64,000 nt of DNA, from NCBI RefSeq assembly GCF_963662885.1, contig NZ_OY760059.1:1240001-1304000 (forward strand). The letters are read 5' to 3'. The DNA comes from an uncultured Pseudodesulfovibrio sp. (GTDB lineage Bacteria > Desulfobacterota > Desulfovibrionia > Desulfovibrionales > Desulfovibrionaceae). The notes below the pieces were generated by a model that searched no databases, was not told where the DNA came from, and was given only the letters and a program-made list of their open reading frames with translations. A program made the position numbers and the translations under genes. This document shows positions 43,260 to 51,475 of the stretch, one piece after another. Each line of letters opens with the position of its first letter. Positions within the stretch are counted from its first letter, which is position 1.

Positions 43260-44435
43260 CTAGTGTTCGCCCTTGTAGTCCGGATGCTCGTAGAAGATGG
43301 GCATCCTGGTGCAGATGAACCGGAAGACCAGCACGCCGATGGTCACCACGAACAGGGAGACGGTGATCTCGCCCCAGCTCGGGAAGTACCGCTGAGCGGA
43401 CGGGAGCTGCCAGTTGAAGGCGACCATGGAGATGTTGAACCGGTTGACGATGATGCCGAGCACGGTCAGTCCGGCGGCCCAGCGGATCACGGTCAGATTC
43501 TTGTCCCGCACGCCCACGGCGTACAGGAAGGAAGGCAGGGCCACGAAACCGAGCATTTCGACCAGGAACCACGCGCCGTAGCCCGTGGCCAGGTAGTGCC
43601 AGTTGTTGTCGTAGGCCAGGCCGATGAGCTTGATGGCGAAGTACCCGAACAGCACGAGGGAAGCGGTCTTACCGAAACCCAGGATCAGACCGTCGTGGTT
43701 GTCCAGGTACTCCTTGTCCATCAAGTGGTGCATGGGCTTGTGAGAGAGGGTACCCTCGAAGATGACCATGGACAGGCCCGCGCAGATGCTCGACACGAAG
43801 AAGAACACCGGGAGGTACTGCGAGTACCACAGCGGGTGCAGCTTCGACGGGGCGATGGTGAACAGCGCGCCCAGGGAGGACTGGTGCAGCGTGGACAGAA
43901 CAACGCCCAGGATGGTCAGGGCCAGGGTCATCTTGACCACGATGTTGCGGATCTTCTTCAGGCCGAGCCACTCGAACAGGGCCGGCGTGAATTCGATGAA
44001 CAGCACGGTCAGGTAGATCATGACGCACAGACCCACCTCGAAGAGCAGGGAAGTGGTGCCCTGCTGGACGAAGATGGGGTAGGGCAGCCGCCAGGGACGG
44101 CCGACGTCGTAGCCCAGGGCGAAGACCACCAGGGCATAGCCCAGGAAGGCGGTCAGAATGGCCGGGCGAACTCCGGCGTGGTATTTTTTCAGTCCGAACA
44201 GGTAGCAGGCGGCGGAGGTGGTGTACCCGCCCGCGGCCAAAGCAACGCCGCACATCAGGTCGAAGCCGATCCAGATGCCCCACGGGTTGTTCTGGTCAAG
44301 GTTGGTGACGGCACCCAGGCCGCCGGTGAAACGCATCACCGAGACCACCAGTCCGGCAATGAGAATGATCGTTGCGATGATATTGAACGGCGTGAAGAGG
44401 GACTTCTTCGGCGCCGCGGTGGTTTCGACAGACAT
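43260..44435 (-). CDS. hmcC: HmcC, NrfD-family polytopic membrane subunit
   Basis: A 391-residue protein with about ten membrane helices, of the NrfD/PsrC family. It serves as the integral quinone-site or ion-path subunit connecting periplasmic HmcB to the cytoplasmic side. Its ATG abuts the hmcB stop. AGGAGG lies at the end of hmcB. Confidence 0.92.
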   Translation of the reverse strand: MSVETTAAPKKSLFTPFNIIATIILIAGLVVSVMRFTGGLGAVTNLDQNNPWGIWIGFDLMCGVALAAGGYTTSAACYLFGLKKYHAGVRPAILTAFLGYALVVFALGYDVGRPWRLPYPIFVQQGTTSLLFEVGLCVMIYLTVLFIEFTPALFEWLGLKKIRNIVVKMTLALTILGVVLSTLHQSSLGALFTIAPSKLHPLWYSQYLPVFFFVSSICAGLSMVIFEGTLSHKPMHHLMDKEYLDNHDGLILGFGKTASLVLFGYFAIKLIGLAYDNNWHYLATGYGAWFLVEMLGFVALPSFLYAVGVRDKNLTVIRWAAGLTVLGIIVNRFNISMVAFNWQLPSAQRYFPSWGEITVSLFVVTIGVLVFRFICTRMPIFYEHPDYKGEH

Positions 44436-45494
44436 CTAGGACTCCTCCTCGTTGGTTCCGGCGTCCTCTTCCTTGGGAGCGAGCGCCTCTTCGACGGCCT
44501 TCTTGACCTCGACCTCGATGCGCCGCTGGCTGGCCTGCTCGGCCTTGCCCAGCTCCTCGTGGAGTTTCTTCTCGGCCTCTTCGCCAGCACGGGTCAGGGC
44601 GTCCTTGACGGCCTTGACGCGTTCGTCGTTGGCGACCTTGGCGTTGCGCTTGCTCACGGCGTAGATGCCGCCCAGCAGCACGGGCCACAGACCGACGACC
44701 ATGGGCACGGCGGCCAGGGGACCTGCGGTCAGCTCGGGAGCGGACGTGGTGCCCAGGTCCTCGCGCATGCCGATCTCGTGGAAAGGCACGCCGGACAGGT
44801 ACATCCAGCTGGTGCCGCCCATCTCGTGCTCGCCGTAGATGTGGTCCTCGTACTTGTCGGGGAACTGGGCGATGCGCTCGCGGGCGATCTTGATCAGCTC
44901 GTCACGCTTGCCGAAGACCAGGGCCTCCTTGGGGCAGCGCTCCACACAGCCGGGGAGCTTGCCTTCCATGAGGCGGGGGTAGCACATGGTGCACTTGCGG
45001 ACCCGGGGGGTCAGCGGTTCGTCGTATTCGTAAGCCGGGATCGAGAACGGGCAGGCCACCATGCAGTAGCGGCAGCCGACGCAGACCGAGGCGTCGTAGG
45101 TGACGGCGCCGTTGGGCTGCTTCTTGAAGGCCCGCACGAAGCAGGCTGAGGCACAGGCCGGTTCCAGGCAGTGGTTGCACTGCATCTTGCGGAACACCGG
45201 GCCCAGGGCGGTCTGGTACTTGTTGACCACCGTATAGGTCTTCTCGTCGGTCCGGCGCTCGGTTTCGAGCACGGTCAGATCGTCGAGCGGTTTATCGGGT
45301 GCGGGCAGCTCGTTGACCTCGTTGCAGGCCTGCTCGCACTGGCGGCAGCCGATACAGCGGGTGGCGTCAAAGAGCACGCCGTGGGTGTCGGGGTGCGGGC
45401 CGAAGTGCTTGTTTCCGGCCTGGGTCGGTTTGACCAGCGCTGCGCTCGCGCCCGCGGCACCCAACAATCCGAGGAAGGTTCTGCGTAACATCAT
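44436..45494 (-). CDS. hmcB: HmcB, periplasmic four-cluster ferredoxin-like subunit
   Basis: A 352-residue iron-sulfur protein. A Tat-like RRTFLGLLGAAGASAA leader precedes four cysteine groups: CIGCRQCEQAC, CNHCLEPACASAC, CVGCRYCMVAC and CTMC...CVERC, fitting four [4Fe-4S] clusters. A membrane helix (about 265-285) and a charged coiled-coil tail follow. It passes electrons from HmcA to HmcC. The start is either of two adjacent ATGs (45494 or 45491); the second has the better spacing to AAGGAG. Confidence 0.9.
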   Translation of the reverse strand: MMLRRTFLGLLGAAGASAALVKPTQAGNKHFGPHPDTHGVLFDATRCIGCRQCEQACNEVNELPAPDKPLDDLTVLETERRTDEKTYTVVNKYQTALGPVFRKMQCNHCLEPACASACFVRAFKKQPNGAVTYDASVCVGCRYCMVACPFSIPAYEYDEPLTPRVRKCTMCYPRLMEGKLPGCVERCPKEALVFGKRDELIKIARERIAQFPDKYEDHIYGEHEMGGTSWMYLSGVPFHEIGMREDLGTTSAPELTAGPLAAVPMVVGLWPVLLGGIYAVSKRNAKVANDERVKAVKDALTRAGEEAEKKLHEELGKAEQASQRRIEVEVKKAVEEALAPKEEDAGTNEEES

Positions 45495-45506
45495 AGGCTC
45501 CTTCGG

Positions 45507-47060
45507 CTAGTTGGTTTTCTTCTCGTGGCACGCGACACAGTTGGTGGAGGCGGGCTTTTCGAGCTTCATTTGCTTGTGACAATCCATGCACTGCCCGTGG
45601 TAGGCGGCCTTGAGGCTCGGCCTGTTGCCGTCGGTCGTGGTGTGGCAGCTGCTGCACTTGGGCGTGGCGTATGCCGGGCTGTTGTGATGGCAGCCGGAAC
45701 AGATGGCCTTGGGCGCAGTATGGAACGCGGAGGCCAGCGGATTGTCCTTCATGCCTTCCATGAGCTTGAGCACGATCTTGCGATGCGGCATCTTGCTCGG
45801 CTGGTATTTGTCGGAGAGGGTACCGATGGTCACCACGTCGGGGATGTCGTTGATATCCACAGTGGCGGCCTGGCCGTTGGAACGGGCGTCGATGAACTGC
45901 TGGGCGATAGCCTGCTTCATCTCCTTGGGAGCCTCGGCGGTGAGCGCGGGCTCAATGTCCGCACCGACCTTGGTGTGGCAGACGCCACAGGAGGCTTCGG
46001 AAGGCTGCTTGACCGTGGAACGGGCGGCGTGACAGCCGGCGCATTCGGGCTTGGCCTGTTCCTTGATGTGGCAGCCCACGCAGGAGGTGTCGACAGACTC
46101 GTCGTGCATGGCCACATAGCTCTTGTCCACGGGGGCGTTCACGCCGTCCACGTGGCAGGTCAGACAGTTGTCGGTAACCGCTTCATGAGCCTTGTGGTTG
46201 AAGGCCACGACCGTCGCGACTTTGCCGGGTTCGCCGTGGAACATCAGTGCGGCGTCAGGCTGCTTGCGCGGCAGGCGCGGCACGGAGCCGCCCATGGCCT
46301 TCAGGGTCTTGCCCATCTCGACGGCGCGCTCGGCGGTTTCCTTTTCGCCGTGGCAACCGGCACACTGCACCGGGCCGGAGCGGTCGGCCTTCTTCTCGAT
46401 CAGGCTCTCATGGCAGGTCACACACTGGCTGTGAAAGACGTCCTTGAGGGGCTCGGTCTTGGCTTCTTCGGAGAAACGCCAGCTGTCCTCTTCTCCGGCC
46501 TTCTTGTGGCAGGCGCCGCAATTGGTGTCCTTGCCCTGGTCGGTGGGGAGAATAGGAGAGTTCCAGTGGACGTAGTGGAGCATGTTGTCCATGCCCGCCG
46601 GAACCCGGTCTGCGGCCTCGGGCCGTTCCTGGTGACAGCTGCGGCATTCGCCGGCCTTGGGACCGGTCTTGAAGCCCTTCTCCTCGCTCTTGACGTGGCA
46701 GGAGATGCAGCCGTTGTGGTACATGTCCTTGAGCTCGGAAGCGGACATGTCTGCCCGATTGCCGTTTTCCTCCCGGTCGAAGGTCAGGGTCATGTTACCC
46801 TTGGCGTCCTTCTTGTGGCAGGATTCGCAGCTCATGCCCTGATCTTTCAGGGCCTTGGTGTGCAGGTCGTGCCGAAACACGGCTGCGGGTTGGTTAAGTG
46901 ACTCCAGCTTGGCGATGGTGTCGATCATGATCACGTCCGGTCGCCCGGCGTCCTCGCTGGCAGCGTTGAACATGCCCATGGCTTCCAACTGGAAGCCGAG
47001 CACGCCGGCCAGCGCGATCACGATGACGGTCAATCGCAGTATCCGTTTACCGTTTGCCAT
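45507..47060 (-). CDS. hmcA: HmcA, high-molecular-weight multihaem cytochrome c
   Basis: A 517-residue periplasmic cytochrome with N-terminal signal/anchor (LRLTVIVIALAGVLGF). I count 14 CxxCH motifs, from CESCH to CVACH, in a pattern of repeated type III cytochrome c3-like units. The D. vulgaris HmcA has 16 haems. It receives electrons from hydrogenases through cytochrome c3 and hands them to HmcB. It is the first gene of hmcABCDEF, 12 bp before hmcB. A 530-bp palindrome-rich region lies upstream. Confidence 0.93.
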   Translation of the reverse strand: MANGKRILRLTVIVIALAGVLGFQLEAMGMFNAASEDAGRPDVIMIDTIAKLESLNQPAAVFRHDLHTKALKDQGMSCESCHKKDAKGNMTLTFDREENGNRADMSASELKDMYHNGCISCHVKSEEKGFKTGPKAGECRSCHQERPEAADRVPAGMDNMLHYVHWNSPILPTDQGKDTNCGACHKKAGEEDSWRFSEEAKTEPLKDVFHSQCVTCHESLIEKKADRSGPVQCAGCHGEKETAERAVEMGKTLKAMGGSVPRLPRKQPDAALMFHGEPGKVATVVAFNHKAHEAVTDNCLTCHVDGVNAPVDKSYVAMHDESVDTSCVGCHIKEQAKPECAGCHAARSTVKQPSEASCGVCHTKVGADIEPALTAEAPKEMKQAIAQQFIDARSNGQAATVDINDIPDVVTIGTLSDKYQPSKMPHRKIVLKLMEGMKDNPLASAFHTAPKAICSGCHHNSPAYATPKCSSCHTTTDGNRPSLKAAYHGQCMDCHKQMKLEKPASTNCVACHEKKTN

Positions 47061-47589
47061 GTGTCGATCCCTTTCTCAAAAGCGTTGATGGCAATGAACT
47101 GGCCTCATCGGCCAATTCCCCTGGACCCGTTTCCGGGTACCTCCGGCCCCCCAAGCGCGGCATCTCCCGCCGCGCGAAAATCCGGCTTTAACTCCTCCCG
47201 GTTGGGTGGGTTAAAATACCTACTCAACCACGAGGTTTTAAAACCTACCTGCCCGGTATGTTAGATGTCATGTATACGTCAAGTAGAATTTAAGATATAG
47301 TAATTGTTCCCAAAGTCACTATAACTATCCTATATAGTTTGGGAACCAGACGAGTAGGTTATTTGAAAGTCATTCTCATGACAGGGGGGGAGGCCAGAGC
47401 TGGCAAAGGCTTTGCGATGAAATTCACATGGACGATATCGGCGTGGAAAAAAATATAAGAGCGACTGGAAATTCGGACATGGGGAGAGGGGGCCTTGCCG
47501 GAGGAAAAATGTCCGGCCGCAGGCGCGGGGAGGAGAGATGTGGCAACGGGGCAGCCCGAAGGCGGTCCCGTTTGCCTAAGAAGCGTGGA
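47061..47589. other. 529-bp region upstream of hmcA
   Basis: No gene. AT-rich stretches with several palindromes (listed separately) between 47210 and 47360 form the probable hmc control region. The rest to 47589 shows nothing recognisable. Confidence 0.55.
47218..47359. promoter_or_regulatory. Palindrome cluster upstream of hmcA
   Basis: AGGTTTTAAAACCT (47233-47246) is a perfect 14-bp palindrome. GTTCCCAAA (47306-47314) pairs with TTTGGGAAC (47338-47346). ACCTACTC (47218-47225) is inverted as GAGTAGGT (47352-47359). The sites lie 160-300 bp before hmcA and are candidates for Rrf2 or other redox regulators. Confidence 0.55.
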
Positions 47590-47778
47590 CTAAGGTTTTT
47601 TTACAATCTCGTGGACCCAGCGGTTTTCCGAGACCCGCTCGGAAACCACGTAGCCCTTTTCGCGCAGAAAGCGCATTTTTCGGCCTCCGTCACCGGTGGA
47701 GAAAAGTCGTTGACCGACCTGGTGCTGGGAGAGAAATTTCATGGCCGCTTTTTTGTAGTTGGTGAATAAACTGAACAT
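47590..47778 (-). CDS. 62-residue basic small protein
   Basis: A small basic protein starting MFSLFTNYKKAAMKFL and ending HEIVKKP, with a near-ideal GGAGGT ribosome-binding site before ATG 47778. The middle (GGRKMRFLREKGYVVSERVSENRWVHEIVKK) looks like a compact DNA- or RNA-binding-size fold, but I recognise no family. It stands alone, and no terminator is clear. Confidence 0.55.
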   Translation of the reverse strand: MFSLFTNYKKAAMKFLSQHQVGQRLFSTGDGGRKMRFLREKGYVVSERVSENRWVHEIVKKP

Positions 47779-48107
47779 TGAAAGACCTCCAATCTTGCCG
47801 GGGGATGCAACCTAGCACCGACATGCTGGGCAGTCCACCACAACTTGAGATACCTTTCAAGCTTGTGCAACATATGTGCATCATTAAAAAAAGGAGCAGT
47901 GAAAAACGCCGCTCCTTCTGGTTTCACAGGGATTTTACCCGTCGTTTCCAGTTAACTAATCGCAGTTCCCTGCTCTCCGGATTTTTTTTTGTCGCATGCC
48001 GATTTGCAGGTTGGTCATGAGCGTATTCATTCCCGATATAGTATGAATATTGACTCAAACATTCAAATGAAACAAGGAGAAGGAACAACTATATACAGGA
48101 GGTTCGC
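47779..48107. other. Intergenic region before the CGGC gene
   Basis: No gene. TATTCAT (48024-48030) and ATGAATA (48043-48049) form a 26-bp inverted repeat about 60-85 bp before the gene at 48108, a possible operator. A nine-T run lies near 47980-47990. Confidence 0.45.
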
Positions 48108-48473
48108 ATGGAAAAGATTCTCATCATCGGGTGCCGAAATACCATGGATGACGTCTGCATCGGTTGTTCGCGCTGTCTGGTGGCCTTCAACCGTCGAGAG
48201 GGCCAGTTTGAGCGTTACAAAAATCAGGACGCCGAAGTCCTGGGCATCCTCAATTGTGGCGGCTGCCCCGGCGCCTCCATCGTCCAGCGATTGGCCCAGG
48301 TCAAGCTCTGGAACGTCCCCCTGAACGAGCAGCCCACCAAGATCCATATCGGTCCCTGCCTGTCCGACCACTGCTCGCACGTCGACGACGTCATCACCAA
48401 GATCCAGGTCAAGTCCGGCCTCGAAGTCATCGAAGGAACCCACCCGTACATGCCGGAGAAGATTTGGGCCTGA
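48108..48473 (+). CDS. CGGC-domain protein
   Basis: A 121-residue cytoplasmic protein of the CGGC family. Cysteines in GCRNTMDDVCIGCSRC, the name-giving NCGGCPG, and GPCLSDHCSH suggest metal or cluster binding. Family members in anaerobes are uncharacterised, often near metal or redox genes. AGGAGG precedes ATG 48108 and a strong terminator follows, so it is monocistronic. Confidence 0.85.
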   Translation: MEKILIIGCRNTMDDVCIGCSRCLVAFNRREGQFERYKNQDAEVLGILNCGGCPGASIVQRLAQVKLWNVPLNEQPTKIHIGPCLSDHCSHVDDVITKIQVKSGLEVIEGTHPYMPEKIWA

Positions 48474-48963
48474 TCGAACCTGTCCTCACCAAAAAAGGAA
48501 AGGCGGTCGGAGATGGTTCTCCGGTCGCCTTTATTTCGCGGTGGCGGCCGTGTTGGCCTATATAGGGGCGCCGCACTGTCGTGTCGTGACTACCTAGATA
48601 CGCCAGTTAATCTATCCAGGGGGGCGTATCGCCCGTGCAAGTAATGCCGGGAGAGTCTTTTATTATTGTAAGTATAGTGGAATATCGTTAGCTTGTTCAA
48701 ATCGTTGTACACAGGTCGGTGGGACATGGATTTTTCAGCTGCTGCGGTTAGATACCATGCGGCATCAGGGGGCAAGTTCAGGCGAGCTACAGGGAATGGA
48801 TACTTTTCGGATTTGTCGAATTAATATTGATTGAAAGGTGCTCCCCCACCACTTTCCCCTTGAGATATATTTCTCGTATGATTTTATCCGTGTGCTCGGA
48901 AATGTGGCTTGTTGGTCACCTGTTGCATTTTCGCCTAACAATTAGCCGGAGGCTGGGCAGCAA
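48474..48963. other. 490-bp region between the CGGC and GT4 genes
   Basis: After the terminator the sequence is AT-richer. On the minus strand an open frame running down to the stop at 48590-48592 reads like protein (NLPPDAAWYLTAAAEKS ... GRYAPLDRLTGVSR) but lacks a good start and ribosome-binding site. It may be the remnant of a lost gene. No promoter is certain for the downstream GT4 gene. Confidence 0.4.
48499..48532 (+). terminator. Terminator of the CGGC gene
   Basis: Fifteen-bp stem (48499-48513 with 48518-48532, two G-T pairs), loop TGGT, followed by ATTT. It starts 26 bp after the stop. Confidence 0.85.
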
Positions 48964-50094
48964 ATGAAGATACTTGCCGTTTCTCGTATCCCTCTGGGGG
49001 GGATTCGAACATATATACGTTATGTCTATTCCCGTTTGGGCGCAGACGTTGAAGTGACGCTTGTTGCTTGCAGCGGACCGGAAAGCAAAGCGTTGCAAGC
49101 GGACGCGGAAGGCTATGGCGGCCGGGTTGTGCTTTGTGACAACAGCGCCCTAAGCCTCGCCCAGGCCGTTCGCCGCGAACTGCGAAGCGGGCGATACGAC
49201 ATCTTGCATAGCCACGGCTTCCTTTCCGGTACAAGCTCTTATCTCGGCAGTTTGGGGCTGCGGGTGCCGCATGTGCTCACAATCCATGGTATAGTGGAAG
49301 AGCGTTTCCTGACCGGGCTCGTGGGGAAAATAAAGAAGTGGGTTTTGGGCTGGGTCGTCACTGGTGTCGATGTGGTTCATTGCGTGGGCGAGGACATGAT
49401 GGATCATATGGTTGAGAAAGTTCCCGCCCTGGCTCGGCATACGGATCGGATGGCCCTTGTCGCCAGCGGCATCGACTCAAAATTGTTTGCCTCTTATGAA
49501 GGCGACGTAGAGGCCTTGAGAGAGGAGTTGAAGCTGGAACCTGATACGTATTTGTTTGGCTTCCTGGGCAGGTTTATGCCGCAGAAAGGGTTGGACCTTG
49601 TCATCAAAGCAGTGTCCGAAATAACAACGCAGGGGGGGCTTAAACCGTTTAAGGTGATCTGTTGCGGTTCGGGAGATTATATTAACGAGTATCGACATGA
49701 AATTGCCTTGGCCAAGCTGGAAGATAAGTTCTTGTTTCTTCCGTTTCGAGGAGATCCTCGGGATGTCTTGAATTTGGTTGATGCGGTCGTCATGCCCTCG
49801 CGATGGGAGGCCTTTGGTTTGTTGGCTGCGGAGGTCTTGGCCTCCGGAAAACCCCTGATTGCCTCGACCTGTATAGGGTTGAGGGAAGTCGTGCGGGAAA
49901 CCCCGGCCCTGACCATTCCTTCGGAGGATTGGCAGGCTTTGGCAGAGGCTATGCGACGGACAGTCAACGAAGACCACAGCAAGGCCTTTCGAGAGTACCA
50001 GCCTACGGCTATTGAAAGGTTTGACGTGCAGAAGACTGCAGACGGTTTGAAAGCATTGTTCGCCGAATTGGCCGCCAAGGGGGCCCCGAGGTAG
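48964..50094 (+). CDS. GT4-family glycosyltransferase
   Basis: A 376-residue GT-B glycosyltransferase. The N-terminal acceptor domain has ILHSHGFLSG. The C-terminal nucleotide-sugar domain has FGFLGRFMPQKGLDLVIKAV and the EX7E-type motif around PSRWEAFGLLAAEVLASGKP. It would add a sugar to an exopolysaccharide or glycolipid in the cytoplasm. GGAGG lies 11 nt before ATG 48964. Codons are A/T-richer than in neighbouring genes, hinting at horizontal origin. Its acceptor and donor are unknown; the nearby exosortase/EPS genes suggest a surface polymer. Confidence 0.85.
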   Translation: MKILAVSRIPLGGIRTYIRYVYSRLGADVEVTLVACSGPESKALQADAEGYGGRVVLCDNSALSLAQAVRRELRSGRYDILHSHGFLSGTSSYLGSLGLRVPHVLTIHGIVEERFLTGLVGKIKKWVLGWVVTGVDVVHCVGEDMMDHMVEKVPALARHTDRMALVASGIDSKLFASYEGDVEALREELKLEPDTYLFGFLGRFMPQKGLDLVIKAVSEITTQGGLKPFKVICCGSGDYINEYRHEIALAKLEDKFLFLPFRGDPRDVLNLVDAVVMPSRWEAFGLLAAEVLASGKPLIASTCIGLREVVRETPALTIPSEDWQALAEAMRRTVNEDHSKAFREYQPTAIERFDVQKTADGLKALFAELAAKGAPR

Positions 50095-50558
50095 GTAGTT
50101 AGTTCTTTGCAGGGGGGATGACCCTTTGAAGCTGGAACTGGTCGGGTGCCTTAGGCCTGATATTGCTTTTTTAGACCTCGTCCAAGATAAGCGGTTATGA
50201 ATGCGCTGTTATTATTTCATGCAAGGAAGAGTTTCCCGGCAGCATCGTCGTGCCGCAAGTTGGTCGCCTTTGTTTGGTTGAGGGTCATTGTCCTTGTTGC
50301 GTGGCATTTGGCTGAATATAATTAATAATTATTATAGATGCTTACGCATGGTGTTTGGCGCACGCAAATTTTTTAACCCATTTATTGGCATCTCTACACC
50401 ATACAGTGCTTTGAAACCGTCTGCACGGGTAGCCAAGCGCATCCGAATCTGGCAGAATGATTCTCGTAAGCCGAAGGACTATTTGTGCCTTGGGACCATC
50501 ATGGTGAACACTACTCAGGGTGCTCTGTCGCACCCATTAACCGAGACAGGAGGGGGCC
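50095..50558. other. 464-bp gap before the acyl-synthase gene
   Basis: I see no certain gene. A plus frame from about 50288 to 50566 (92 codons, starting without a clear ribosome-binding site) overlaps the next gene by 8 bp and has no recognisable motif, so it is not called. The sequence is AT-rich with no clear promoter match. Confidence 0.4.
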
Positions 50559-51473
50559 GTGGCTGAGAAGGTGAGCCGCGAAGAGCGAGTCAAGGCAATC
50601 GAGAAACGCCGGACTATTCGTATCAGGCGTTCGTCTTTGACAAAAAACCAGCTGGACGACATCGATAAACCTGCCATCAAGATCGCCGAGACCTTGGACG
50701 AGTATCGGCAGGCTTTCAACGTCGTTTACAAGGAATACGATCTGGTTGGGTACATTACCAAACCCCATCCGGCGCAACTCCACTATGGCATCCACAGCCT
50801 GCTGCCCACGACCTGCGTCTTCACCTTCAAGAGCTTTCACGATGTCATCTCCACTCTGACGCAGGTGCAGGATACCGAGCTTTTCGGACTACCCATGGAC
50901 GCCCTGTACAAGCCGGAGATCGATAAGCTGAGAGAACAGGGGCGCACTGTCGCCGAGATATGCGCCCTGGCGACCCCGAGCGAGGGGCGTTGGCACAACC
51001 TGCTCATGTTCCTTGGCAAGGCCTATTTCCAATATGCCCTCGAGGCCAAGATCAACGACATACTGATCATGGTCAATCCGAAGCACGTTACTTTCTATAA
51101 GGCGATCTTCATGTTCGAGGAGTTCGCGGAGGAGCGTTTCTACGGTCCTGTGGGTGCTCCGGCCGTGGGGCTGCGCATAAATTACGACATCTTCTGGGAA
51201 AAACTGGAAGAGACGTTCAAGGATCAGGAATTCGAGACCGACCTGTACACGTTCTTCCGGCGCATCCATAACGCCGGGGTGGACAAGTACATGAAGTTCA
51301 GCGGGGCGAGAAACATCCCTCTGGATTACGACGCTGCACGGTACTTTTTCCAGGTCCGTCCGGAAATCCTGGAGAGCCTCAACCCGGCGCAGATGGCATA
51401 TATCGAATCGGTGTACCACAAGGCGCTTTACAGCGCTGAAGACATCGAGATGAGATATCCGGTGACGGTGTAG
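50559..51473 (+). CDS. FeeM/LuxI-like N-acyl amino acid synthase, PEP-CTERM-locus type
   Basis: A 304-residue cytoplasmic protein of the GNAT/LuxI-fold acyltransferase group that includes FeeM N-acyl amino acid synthase and the exosortase-linked acyltransferases. Recognisable stretches are FNVVYKEYDLVGYI, TCVFTFKSFHDVISTLTQVQD and MVNPKHVTFYKAIFMFEEF. Such enzymes transfer a fatty acyl group from acyl carrier protein to an amino acid or similar amine. GTG 50559 has GGAGG just upstream. It is 2 nt before the ThiF-nitroreductase gene, so the two products probably act together. The product is unknown. Confidence 0.72.
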   Translation: MAEKVSREERVKAIEKRRTIRIRRSSLTKNQLDDIDKPAIKIAETLDEYRQAFNVVYKEYDLVGYITKPHPAQLHYGIHSLLPTTCVFTFKSFHDVISTLTQVQDTELFGLPMDALYKPEIDKLREQGRTVAEICALATPSEGRWHNLLMFLGKAYFQYALEAKINDILIMVNPKHVTFYKAIFMFEEFAEERFYGPVGAPAVGLRINYDIFWEKLEETFKDQEFETDLYTFFRRIHNAGVDKYMKFSGARNIPLDYDAARYFFQVRPEILESLNPAQMAYIESVYHKALYSAEDIEMRYPVTV

Positions 51474-51475
51474 CC

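Noticed and set aside
47977..48107. Sigma-70 promoter with TTGACT at 48050 for the CGGC gene
   Set aside because: No acceptable -10 hexamer at 16-18 bp; only the inverted repeat was kept.
48900..48963. Possible sigma-54 promoter before the GT4 gene (TTGGTCACCTGTTGCA)
   Set aside because: GG and GC are separated by 9 rather than 10 nt and the -24 core is TGGTCA, so it is probably inactive.
50288..50566. 92-codon frame before the acyl-synthase gene
   Set aside because: No ribosome-binding site or motif and it overlaps the start of a well-supported gene.
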